Assembly (NCBI GenBank): GCA_964388085.1
Contig: CAYLZW010000072.1
Span: 1-21,813, forward strand
Source of the DNA: CAYLZW01 sp964388085
GTDB taxonomy: Bacteria; Myxococcota; UBA727; CAYLZW01
Length of the DNA stretch: 21,813 nt
Direction: 5' to 3'
Made by a program: the position numbers and the translations under genes. Every line of letters begins with the position of its first letter. Position 1 is the stretch's first letter. Below the pieces are notes generated by a model, which was given only the letters and a program-made list of their open reading frames with translations, made no database searches and had not been told where the DNA came from. Below are positions 1 through 6,934 of this stretch, piece after piece.

Positions 1-875
1 GCCATGCGGTCGGCCTGCTCCTGGATGATGCGCGCGTTGTGGCGCACCTCGTCGGAGATGGGGTCCTCCATCTGGATGAGCGCCGCCCGCCCGCCAACGA
101 CGTTGAGCGGCGTCCCTAGCTCGTGCGCCATGGCGCTCGAGAGCTTGCCGACGGTGCTCAAGCGATCGGCGTGGCGCAGCCTCTCGAGCAGCTCCGTCCG
201 TCGACGCTTCTCGGCCTGGACCGCGAGGCGCGCCGAGGCCAGGTGCTGCACCATGAGGTTCAGCTCGCGGGCGAGCTTGCCGAGCTCGTCCTTGTGGCGA
301 TCGCTCGTCTGCGAGAAGCGACCGCGCACCACCTCGCGCGCCTGCTCGATGAGCCGCTCGGCTCTGCGCCCGACGAGCACGACGCCAAAGAGCAGCGAGA
401 GCAGCCCGGACACGAGCACGAGGCCGCCCGCCGTCTGCAGCTGCGAGCGGACCACCTCGTCCACGAAGTCCTGCGCCCAGTGCGTCGTATGACGGAGCTC
501 GAGGGTGGCGAGCTTGCGGCCGCCCGCCAGCACCGGCACGCGCTTTACCAGCACCTCCCCCGCGTGTGTGTCGAGCGCTCCGAGCACGCGCGGCGCCGCC
601 CGCTTATCCGCCTCCGAGACGTCGGTGAGGCGGAACGTCACGTCGGGGCGCCGCGTGCTCGCGCGCGTGACATATTGCGCCGCCTGCTCGGGGCCGACCA
701 GCAGCCAGATGTGCGCCGTGGCGTCGCTGACCGACCACGCGAGCAGCTCGAGATCGTCTTGCGTCTCTTGCTCGTGCACCTCGAGGACGCGCGAGATGTG
801 CAGCACCGACTGAACGGCGAGCACGGTGGCGAACCCCAACATCAGCACCAGCGCGAGCTTCAAGGCCAGACGCAA
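1..875 (-). CDS. Membrane sensor histidine kinase, N-terminal part (runs off the window)
   Basis: Sensor kinase that would autophosphorylate on a histidine in response to a periplasmic signal and pass the phosphate to a response regulator. About 291 residues are visible. They contain a first membrane helix (about 3-24), a periplasmic sensor region of about 120 residues, a second membrane helix (about 149-169), a HAMP-like linker (about 170-222) and the start of the HisKA dimerisation domain. The H-box reads HELGTPLN, with the phospho-acceptor at His251. The ATPase domain lies outside the window. I chose a TTG start at 875 because GGGAGG sits 4 nt upstream, the first helix follows at once, and no ATG fits the frame there. 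The next in-frame ATG is at residue 12, inside the helix. No sequence motif identifies the periplasmic sensor region, so the ligand is unknown. The partner regulator is not visible. The family assignment is secure; the start is probable. Confidence 0.9.
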   Translation of the reverse strand, partial: MRLALKLALVLMLGFATVLAVQSVLHISRVLEVHEQETQDDLELLAWSVSDATAHIWLLVGPEQAAQYVTRASTRRPDVTFRLTDVSEADKRAAPRVLGALDTHAGEVLVKRVPVLAGGRKLATLELRHTTHWAQDFVDEVVRSQLQTAGGLVLVSGLLSLLFGVVLVGRRAERLIEQAREVVRGRFSQTSDRHKDELGKLARELNLMVQHLASARLAVQAEKRRRTELLERLRHADRLSTVGKLSSAMAHELGTPLNVVGGRAALIQMEDPISDEVRHNARIIQEQADRM

Positions 876-1110
876 AGCGCCTCCCGTCGAGCGAGCGTGA
901 CGTCGGTGTGCCAGTGAGGCGAAGCGCCACGCTCAGGCTTCGGTCTCCGCGGCCATGGCCGCGCTCCCGAGAGCGCGAGGCCGTGCCGCCCCTCGCCGTC
1001 TGCATGTGGCGTTCCGCCCGCCACGTGGTGCTTACGTGCCCTCGTTGCAGTTGGTCTCGTGGCGCGTCGTGACGTGCGGGCGGGGCGCCGGCAGCACGCC
1101 CTTCACACGG

Positions 1111-1162
1111 GCATTCGGCGCAGGCATTCGGCGCAGGCATTCGGCGCAGGCATTCGGCGCAG
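1111..1162. repeat. 13-bp tandem repeat, four perfect copies
   Basis: The unit gcattcggcgcag is repeated four times head to tail with no mismatch (1111-1123, 1124-1136, 1137-1149, 1150-1162). It then decays into a partial, altered copy (gcttgcgg). The unit is not a multiple of three and lies in non-coding sequence between the kinase promoter side and the end of the glycine-zipper gene. It could be a replication-slippage tract or a cluster of binding sites on one face pattern; the sequence cannot decide which. Confidence 0.9.
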
Positions 1163-1179
1163 GCTTGCGGCCCAAATGA

Positions 1180-1206
1180 AGAGCGGCGACCGAAGGCCGC
1201 CGCTCT
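1180..1206 (-). terminator. Hairpin terminator after the glycine-zipper gene
   Basis: A perfect 9-bp stem (AGAGCGGCG / CGCCGCTCT) with a 9-nt loop lies 24 nt beyond the stop codon of the gene ending at 1231. Read on the minus strand, the loop contains C(UUCG)G, a very stable tetraloop. Only a short T-rich stretch (TCATTTGG) follows, so termination may be partial or Rho-assisted. Confidence 0.55.
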
Positions 1207-1230
1207 CTCGAGAACCTGGAACCGCGCGCG

Positions 1231-2484
1231 TCAGGCCTTGATGTTCCGAATGGAGTTCATCGCGCCCTGGTGCATCGTGTTGAGCACGTTGCTCATCGAC
1301 TGCATCATCTGCTGGAGCTTGTTCATCATGTTCTTCAGGTTCTCGAACATGAGCTGACGGCTGTCGCTCTTGTCCGTCGTCGAGTTGCCGCCGGCGCCCT
1401 GGCCCTGGCCACCGCCGCCGAGCGCGCCGCCGACCGCGCTGCCGAGACCCTTGCCCACCATGCTGCCGACGGGGCCGCCGACCATGCCGCCGAGCACGCC
1501 GCCGGCCATGCCGCCGATGCTGCCGAGCGCGCCGCCGTAGCCACGACGACCGGACTCACCGCCCTGGGTCTCGTTGGACTGCTTCATCTTGTCCATTTCC
1601 TTCTTGATCTCCTCCTGCATCTCCTTGACGGTGTCCATCATGAAGGCAGCGACGAGGTCCTCGAAGGTCGCGTTCGGGGGCAGCTTGGCCATGTACGAGC
1701 CGGGCTTGGCGTCGTTCCCGAACGAGGACTTGGTGCCGTAGTCCTGGCCGGTGGCGTTCGAGAAGCCGGTGCCGTTCTGCGGCGCCGCGCTCAGCGCGCC
1801 GAAGCCACCGCCCGCGCCGCCCATGCCGAAGCTCTGCATCAGGTTGGCCGCGTTGCCCATCATGCGCGCGAGGCCGGAGAGCGCCGAGCCCGCGATGGGG
1901 TTGCGAGCCAGGCCCGCGAGGATGCCGGGGTTCATGCCGGGCAGGCCGAAGTTGTGGCGGGCGATCGTGATCTTGCCGTCGTTGCGGAAGTCCGGGACGT
2001 AGCGGCCGCCCACGGCCGCCTCGAACTGGGCCCGGAAGGCAGGGTTGTTGTTCAGGCGGCGCTCGAGGCACTTGGCCTTGCCGCGCTTGCTGAGGCTACG
2101 GCCGATGAGCGCGCCGAGCGGGCCGCCGAGCGCGAAACCGCCGAGCATGGCGCCGAGGCCGCCCTTGGTGAACTGCTTGAGGTCCATGCGCTCGCGGCTC
2201 GCGCCCATGCACGAGCTCGGGGAGGCCATGTGCTGCGCGCGGCACATGCCCTTGCCGATGCGGCCCGGGTCGACGCCGGTGAAGGCCTCGAACATGTTCT
2301 TCTGGTAGCCCGCGAGGTTGCCCTGCCCGAGGTCATGAAGCGCGCCCTGCAGAGCAGCGCCGCGCTGGTCCATGCCGAGGGCTTGCAGCAGGGCCTGGTG
2401 GGCATCGCCGCCGGACTTGCCGGTGATCTGGGTCATCGCCGTCTTGAGGGCCGCGCTGATGGGGTTGGCGCCGAAGCTGACCAT
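1231..2484 (-). CDS. Glycine-zipper protein of unknown function, 417 aa
   Basis: I do not recognise this protein. ATG at 2484 has AGGAG 7 nt upstream. There is no signal peptide. Two glycine-zipper stretches are visible, one at residues 108-128 and a longer one at 316-359 (GG-x-x-GG repeats rich in Ala, Val and Met). Such segments often insert into or pack within membranes. Between them lie an amphipathic, highly charged helix (about 274-302, repeated KEM/EEI heptads) and Gly/Asn-rich linkers. The C-terminus (about 376-417) is a Met- and Gln-rich amphipathic helix ending IRNIKA. Three cysteines (81, 92, 139) lie in the first half. This layout of short hydrophobic segments plus coiled coils resembles secreted or pore-forming proteins, including type III translocators, but that is only resemblance. 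It follows dnaG on the same strand after 274 nt, so it may be its own unit. Confidence 0.85.
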   Translation of the reverse strand: MVSFGANPISAALKTAMTQITGKSGGDAHQALLQALGMDQRGAALQGALHDLGQGNLAGYQKNMFEAFTGVDPGRIGKGMCRAQHMASPSSCMGASRERMDLKQFTKGGLGAMLGGFALGGPLGALIGRSLSKRGKAKCLERRLNNNPAFRAQFEAAVGGRYVPDFRNDGKITIARHNFGLPGMNPGILAGLARNPIAGSALSGLARMMGNAANLMQSFGMGGAGGGFGALSAAPQNGTGFSNATGQDYGTKSSFGNDAKPGSYMAKLPPNATFEDLVAAFMMDTVKEMQEEIKKEMDKMKQSNETQGGESGRRGYGGALGSIGGMAGGVLGGMVGGPVGSMVGKGLGSAVGGALGGGGQGQGAGGNSTTDKSDSRQLMFENLKNMMNKLQQMMQSMSNVLNTMHQGAMNSIRNIKA

Positions 2485-2758
2485 TTGAGGACTCCTGGTG
2501 CGTCGAAACGCGGTGCCGCTTTGTGCGGCGTTGGGCGATGGCCCGTAGAGTTGAGAAGCCAAAGAGCTAGGCGAGTATCGCCGGAACGCGGGCCCAGGTG
2601 CGCGCCAAAGTGCGGATTGCTCGTCGAGAAGGCGGATCTGCGTGTGCGCTGGTGTAGGCGGGGCGCGCAGGGCAAGCGCTTTGCGGCGGCGACGGAGCAG
2701 GCTCCGGGCGATCCGAGCGCGACGGTTCGCGCGTGGATCGACCATGACATGGCGCCGC

Positions 2759-4909
2759 TTACAACGGCTCGTCCCAGCCGTCGTCGTCCCACGCCGGATC
2801 GTCCGCCGGGGCCCCCTGCCCCCAGCTCTCGGGCTCTCTCGAGGGCGGAGGCCGCAGCTCGACGACGGGGGCGGACGGCGGCTGCGGCTCCTCGAGCAGC
2901 GCGGGCGTCGGCGGCGTCGAGCCCTCGGCCGCCGCTGCGGGCAGAAGGCGCGGCTTGTCGTCCGCGCTCTCCGGCGGCCGCAGCTCGTCGATGAGCACTC
3001 GCTGCAGCCCTTGTAGGCGCTTCCACTCGTCGTGGTCGTTGGCGTGCTCGGCCTCGGCCATGGCCCGCTGCACTTCGCGCAAGCGCTCGCGCAAGGGGCG
3101 CGCGTCGAAGCGCAGCAGATAGTCATCGATCGCTTCGGCAGCGTCGTGCTCGCTGATGATGCGCTGCGGATCGTCGAAGCCCTTGCGCCGGTGGAACTGC
3201 GCCAGGATGTCGAACAGCGCGCTGCCACGACGAGCGTGTACGTGCTCGAGCAGCACCTTGTGCGGCTCCCAGTCGTGGTAGCGCACGAGCGCGTCGCTGA
3301 GGCGCTCGATGAAGTCCTTGAGCTGCGGGTTGCGCAGACCTTCGAGCAGCACGCCGCAGCGCGGGACCAGCAGCGGGTGCGCGATGAGCGCCGTGACCAG
3401 GAAGCGCTCGGCCTCCGTCCACCTTGGCGCCGGCCGCGCGCGCCGTGCGAGCGCGCTGGGCGAGGACGGGGCCCGCGCACCACCGCCGCTCGCCTCTCTC
3501 TCCTGCGCAGAGCGATCGTTCGATGACCCCGCGGGCGCGTCGCCCTTCGCTTGGCTCTGCGCTTGCGCGGGGCGCTGCCGCGGCGGGCTCTCTCGACGAA
3601 GGCGCTTGGCCACCTCGGCCTTGCCCTTCTTCTCGACCTCGTCCCACAGCACGCGCTCGTCCTCGCGAAGCGCGTCGGCCGCCGCGCGCACGTACTGTCG
3701 TCGCGTGAGCTCGCGGGGCGGCGCCGCGAGGAACGGCAGCAGGCGATCGATGGCGCGTACGCGATCGCGCGCGGAGCCGGCACCGTCGAGGGCGGCGGCC
3801 TCGATCATCGTGTCGAGCGCGGAGGGCGCCCCCTCCACCGCGCTCCGCAGCTTCTCGCCTTCTCCCGCGCGCACCATCTCGTCCGGGTCGCTCTCGAGCA
3901 GGCGGGCCCAGGAGACGTCGAGGCCGGCCCTCAACAACATCAGGATCGCGCGCTCCGCGGCCGCGCGTCCTGCCGGGTCGGCGTCCATGCACACGACGAC
4001 GCGCTCGGTGTAGCGCTTGAGCTCGTCGATGTGGCCGTCGGTGAGGCTCGTGCCGCAGGGGGCGAAGGCCGAGCGCACCCCGGCGCGGTGCACGGCGACG
4101 ACGTCGAGCTGCCCCTCGACGAGCACGCCGGCCTTGCCGCGCTTGAGCGCCGGCAGCGACTCGTAGAGGCCGTAGAGGACGCGGCTCTTGTCGTAGACCG
4201 GGCTCGCCGGTCCGTTCACGTACTTCGGCCGCTTGTCGGCGCCTGGCCCGAACGCGCGACCGGCGAAGGTGACGACGTCGCCGCGCACGTCGCGGATGGG
4301 AAAGATGATGCGCTTTTGAAAGAAGTCGTAGGGGCCGCTGTGGCCCTCCGCGAGCACGCCCGCGCGCTTGGCCTCGTCGGGAGTGACGCCCTCGTTCCCG
4401 AGGTACTGAAGCAGCGCGTCGTCCCGCGAGCCGCCGAAGCCGAGGGCGAACAGCTCCAGCCACTCGTCCGGGACCTTTCGCGTCTTCTCGAGGTACGCGC
4501 GGGCGCCGCCGCCCTCGTCGCTCTTCAAGCGGTTGCGGAACCACGTCTGCGAGAGCGAGAGCACCTGCAGCACGCGCTTGCGTTCACGACGACGCCGCTT
4601 CTGCTCCTCGCTCTCCTGACGCTCCTCGAGGACGACGCCGGTCTCCTCGGCGAGCTGCTTCAGGATGTCGAAGAACGACTGCCCCGTCTGCCGCTCGAGG
4701 AAGCTGAACACGTCGCCCTTGGCGTCACAGCCGAAGCACTTGAAGTAGCCTTCGTCGGGGTGGACGTAGAACGACGGCGTCTTCTCGCCGTGGAAGGGGC
4801 AGAGACCGACGAAGCTCCGCCCTTGCCGCTTGAGCTTCACATAGCGGCCGACCACCTGCGCGAGGTCCGCGCGGCGCTTTACCTCCTGGACCGCGTCATC
4901 GGACGCCAT
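2759..4909 (-). CDS. dnaG: DNA primase DnaG with extended C-terminus, 716 aa
   Basis: Makes RNA primers for lagging-strand synthesis and works with the DnaB helicase at the replication fork. The N-terminal zinc-binding domain has the CHC2 pattern Cys37-x2-His40-x17-Cys58-x2-Cys61. The catalytic core follows, with the segment IIFPI..VRGDVVTFAGRA (201-219) and a Toprim domain holding VEG (Glu265) and DAD (Asp309, Asp311). A basic, Ala/Gly-rich linker (about 440-495) leads to a helical C-terminal domain (about 496-640), the usual helicase-binding module. A Pro/Glu-rich tail of roughly 75 residues ends the protein and makes it longer than typical primases of about 600 residues. The start codon lies 27 nt after the yqeY stop, with only a weak, distant GGAG, so translation may depend on yqeY. 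No sigma factor gene rpoD follows, unlike the classic macromolecular-synthesis operon. Confidence 0.97.
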   Translation of the reverse strand: MASDDAVQEVKRRADLAQVVGRYVKLKRQGRSFVGLCPFHGEKTPSFYVHPDEGYFKCFGCDAKGDVFSFLERQTGQSFFDILKQLAEETGVVLEERQESEEQKRRRRERKRVLQVLSLSQTWFRNRLKSDEGGGARAYLEKTRKVPDEWLELFALGFGGSRDDALLQYLGNEGVTPDEAKRAGVLAEGHSGPYDFFQKRIIFPIRDVRGDVVTFAGRAFGPGADKRPKYVNGPASPVYDKSRVLYGLYESLPALKRGKAGVLVEGQLDVVAVHRAGVRSAFAPCGTSLTDGHIDELKRYTERVVVCMDADPAGRAAAERAILMLLRAGLDVSWARLLESDPDEMVRAGEGEKLRSAVEGAPSALDTMIEAAALDGAGSARDRVRAIDRLLPFLAAPPRELTRRQYVRAAADALREDERVLWDEVEKKGKAEVAKRLRRESPPRQRPAQAQSQAKGDAPAGSSNDRSAQEREASGGGARAPSSPSALARRARPAPRWTEAERFLVTALIAHPLLVPRCGVLLEGLRNPQLKDFIERLSDALVRYHDWEPHKVLLEHVHARRGSALFDILAQFHRRKGFDDPQRIISEHDAAEAIDDYLLRFDARPLRERLREVQRAMAEAEHANDHDEWKRLQGLQRVLIDELRPPESADDKPRLLPAAAAEGSTPPTPALLEEPQPPSAPVVELRPPPSREPESWGQGAPADDPAWDDDGWDEPL

Positions 4910-4936
4910 GCGCGAGGATCGCTCCGTCTCGTCGTC

Positions 4937-5395
4937 TCAGCCGCCGAAGCGCTGCTTGACGATGGCCTGCACTTGCTTGCCGTCCGCGCGGCCCTTCGCC
5001 TTGGCGAGGATGGGGGCCATCACCTTGCCCATGTCCTTCATGGAGCTCGCGCCCGTCTCGGCGATGACCTCGTCGACGATCTTGCCGAGCTCCGCTTCGC
5101 TGAGCGGCGCCGGCAGGTAGGCCTCGATGACCGAGAGCTCGAGGCTCTCCTTGTCGACGAGATCCTGGCGGCCGCCCTTCTCGTACTCGGCGATGGACTC
5201 GCGGCGCTGCTTGGCCATCTTGCCGAGCACCTCGATGACGTCCTCGTCGGACAGGCCGGTGCGCTCGCCCGCCCCGCGCGTGTTGATGGCGAAGCTCTTC
5301 AGCTCCGTGCGGATGAGGCTGAGGCCCTCCTTCTTGGGGTCGCGCGCCTTCATGGCGTCTTTCCACGCGGTGTTGATCTGCTCTTCGAGGCTCAT
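4937..5395 (-). CDS. yqeY: GatB/YqeY domain protein, 152 aa
   Basis: Small helical protein homologous to the tail domain of the GatB subunit of the tRNA-dependent amidotransferase. Free-standing YqeY proteins are widespread, commonly sit beside dnaG, and are thought to bind tRNA, but their exact role is unsettled. The sequence shows the family hallmarks: the KQRRESIAEYEKGGR block (about 61-75), a central YLPAPLSEAEL segment, and near the end MGKVM and GRADGKQV. The length is normal for the family. ATG at 5395 is preceded by AAGGAG with 6-nt spacing. The gene follows the HisF-like gene after 76 nt and precedes dnaG by 27 nt, so it belongs to the same minus-strand run and is probably co-transcribed with dnaG. 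Confidence 0.95.
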   Translation of the reverse strand: MSLEEQINTAWKDAMKARDPKKEGLSLIRTELKSFAINTRGAGERTGLSDEDVIEVLGKMAKQRRESIAEYEKGGRQDLVDKESLELSVIEAYLPAPLSEAELGKIVDEVIAETGASSMKDMGKVMAPILAKAKGRADGKQVQAIVKQRFGG

Positions 5396-5471
5396 GGAGG
5401 CTCCTTCCGGCGTCGCGTGACCGAGCGGTCGTCCGCGCGAGTCGTCCGCTCCTCGTCGCGCAGCCAGCGGC

Positions 5472-6281
5472 TCAGGTCAACGTATAGGGCGACGCGGGCG
5501 GGCGCAGGGGGATGCCGTACTGGGCGAGCAGCTCTTTCGCGCGCGTCACGGTCATGGCGCCGTCGCTGAACAGCGTGGCGCTCGCGACCGCGTCCGCCCC
5601 CATGAGGAGGGCCGCGGCCATGTCCGCGGGATCCTTGTCGTCTCCGACGCTCACGACGGGGATGTGCAGCGAGGGCAGCAGCGCGTCCACGAGGTCTGCG
5701 TCGTGGGCGGCCCGCGCCGGACCGTCGGGGGGCAGGTACCAGGGCACCACCACGAGCTCGCCGATGCCGGCGGCGGCCAGGGCCTGCGCGGCGGCCTCGG
5801 CGTCCTGGCCGGTGCCCTCGCCGTCCTTGTTACAGAGCTCCCAGCGGATTCTCCTCGTCATCAGCGCCACCCGGCGCACCGTCATGGCCACGCTCACGCG
5901 ATCGGGGCCGACGCCGCTCGCGACGTCGCGCACGAGGGTCAGCGGATCGACGCTCACGTCGGGCGCGAGATCGATGACGACGCGCTCGGCGCCGAGGCCG
6001 ACGAGGAGGCGCGCGTCCGCGGCGGAGCTCACCGAGCCCCAGGCGACGACGGGCACGAACAGGCGCTCGCGAAGGGCGTTCAGCGGCTCGAACAGGGCGG
6101 CGGCCCCTCGCGCGTCCGGGCGGACGAGGCGCAGCCACAGCTCGTCGGCGCCGTCGGCCGCGTGGTACTTGGCGATGGCCTCGAGGTGCGGGACCTCGAG
6201 CCCGCCGCGGGTGAACGCCACCGCCGGCGCGGCGTCGGGGGTGACGTCGAGGATGGGCACCACGCGGCGCGCGAGCGTCAT
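5472..6281 (-). CDS. HisF-like TIM-barrel protein lacking catalytic and phosphate-binding motifs, 269 aa
   Basis: Homologue of HisF, the cyclase subunit of imidazole glycerol phosphate synthase, but divergent. The overall order matches HisF: the N-terminus RRVVPILDV with Asp12 (counterpart of catalytic Asp11), the central GLGAERVVIDLAP strand, the GTGQDA motif (156-161), and the C-terminal MGADAVASATLF with the final KELLAQYGIPLR. Key positions are changed. The segment that should read VAIDAKR reads VAMTVRR (131-137), so the second catalytic Asp (Asp130 of Thermotoga HisF) is Thr134. The first phosphate loop (VGGG) reads AWGS (80-83). The second (SGGAG) reads VGDDK (212-216). The SIDRDG segment is replaced by PWYLPPDG (180-187). 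ATG at 6281 has AGGAGG with 5-nt spacing and overlaps the HisH-like stop by 4 nt (ATGA). It probably cannot make the imidazole product; a scaffold or sensor role is inference. Confidence 0.88.
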   Translation of the reverse strand: MTLARRVVPILDVTPDAAPAVAFTRGGLEVPHLEAIAKYHAADGADELWLRLVRPDARGAAALFEPLNALRERLFVPVVAWGSVSSAADARLLVGLGAERVVIDLAPDVSVDPLTLVRDVASGVGPDRVSVAMTVRRVALMTRRIRWELCNKDGEGTGQDAEAAAQALAAAGIGELVVVPWYLPPDGPARAAHDADLVDALLPSLHIPVVSVGDDKDPADMAAALLMGADAVASATLFSDGAMTVTRAKELLAQYGIPLRPPASPYTLT

Positions 6282-6934
6282 GGCGGCCTCCTGCCCCAGA
6301 CGCGCAGCACGTCGAGGCCTACCGGACCGCTGAGCTCCGGCAGGAACTGGAGCGCCAGCAGGTTGTCGCGCCAGATGGCGCCCGCGAAGGGGACGCCGTG
6401 GTGCGCGACGGCCACCTCGGAGAACGGCACACGCGCGGGCGCGAGCAGCCGGTGACGAAAATAGAACCACACGCCGAGCTCCCCCTCCGGGACGACCTCG
6501 CACAGCGTCGGGTGGCGGTCGAGCCCGACGACGAAGCTGAAGCCGACGTGCGGCGTCTTGAGCGGCCGCTCGGCCTCGTCGGCCATGCGCGGATCGAAGC
6601 GCGCGATCGGCGCATCGAAGCAGCCGAGCCCCGGCGGCATGCTCGGGTGCGCGCGGCCCGAGAGCAGCAGCTGGACCCCGAGGCCGATGGCGAGCACCGG
6701 ACGCTGGCGCTCGAGGTGCTCCGCGACCTCGGCGAGGAAGCGCGCGGGTAGCCCTCTCTCGAGCGTGGCCTCGTCGTCGGCGCCGTCCGGCAGGATGAGC
6801 GCGTCGGCCGCCCTCACGTCCTGCACCGCCTGGCTGATGCGCGCGTCCACGCCGACGGACTTGAGCGCCAACATCAGGCGCTGCGGCCGCGCGATGCCAT
6901 AGTCGAGCACCAGCACGTTCGGCACGGTCGGCAT
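6278..6934 (-). CDS. HisH-like class I glutamine amidotransferase fold without catalytic Cys or His, 218 aa
   Basis: Homologue of HisH, the glutaminase subunit that feeds ammonia to HisF. Recognisable blocks are the N-terminal VLVLDYGIAR (HisH: DYG.GN), PVLAIGLGVQLLLSG (79-93), KTPHVGFS (126-133, HisH: PHMGWN), FYFRHR (157-162, HisH: YFVHSY) and LLALQFLPELSG (192-203). The nucleophile position in ICLGMQ is Gly84 (codon GGC), and the catalytic His of QFHPE is Leu198 (codon CTG), while the Glu (200) remains. The oxyanion motif PGVG is also gone, replaced by PDGA (49-52). Glutamine hydrolysis by the normal mechanism is therefore not possible. GGAGGAG lies 8 nt before the ATG; the start overlaps the prmC stop by one base (TGATG). 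The 4-nt overlap with the HisF-like gene suggests the two are made together and still form a complex, which is inference. Confidence 0.88.
   Translation of the reverse strand: MPTVPNVLVLDYGIARPQRLMLALKSVGVDARISQAVQDVRAADALILPDGADDEATLERGLPARFLAEVAEHLERQRPVLAIGLGVQLLLSGRAHPSMPPGLGCFDAPIARFDPRMADEAERPLKTPHVGFSFVVGLDRHPTLCEVVPEGELGVWFYFRHRLLAPARVPFSEVAVAHHGVPFAGAIWRDNLLALQFLPELSGPVGLDVLRVWGRRPP

Larger units (their letters stand above)
876..1230. other. Intergenic region with tandem repeat and terminator
   Basis: This 355-nt stretch lies between the histidine kinase start and the stop codon of the glycine-zipper gene. Open frames on both strands exist but have no ribosome binding site or recognisable protein. 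It holds a four-copy 13-bp tandem repeat and a hairpin next to the 1231 stop codon, both listed separately. The kinase promoter should lie here, but I see no convincing -35/-10 pair. Confidence 0.6.

Noticed and set aside
1111..1162. CRISPR array
   Set aside because: The 13-bp units are directly adjacent with no spacers, and there are no cas genes.
1231..2484. Type III secretion translocator
   Set aside because: Only general composition is similar; there are no secretion-system genes in the window and no chaperone gene next to it, so I left it as unknown.
2485..3783. An open frame that extends the glycine-zipper protein upstream to about 850 residues
   Set aside because: It runs in a shifted frame through the end of dnaG and is Arg-rich junk. 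The ATG at 2484 has a clear ribosome binding site and the character of the protein changes abruptly there.
3551..5569. Long plus-strand open frame opposite dnaG and yqeY
   Set aside because: It is a shadow produced by high GC at third positions of dnaG and yqeY; no domain and no binding site. Similar antisense frames opposite the VWA lipoprotein (9896-13186) and cinA (14892-16286) were dropped for the same reason.
5472..6934. Histidine biosynthesis genes hisH and hisF in the ordinary sense
   Set aside because: Homology is clear but the catalytic Cys, His and one Asp, and both phosphate loops, are changed, and no other his gene is nearby. I therefore gave no gene symbols.
5472..6934. WbuY/WbuZ or LegN/PseA-type sugar amidotransferase pair
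   Set aside because: Those paralogues depend on a working glutaminase Cys, which is Gly here, and no sugar-nucleotide genes are nearby.
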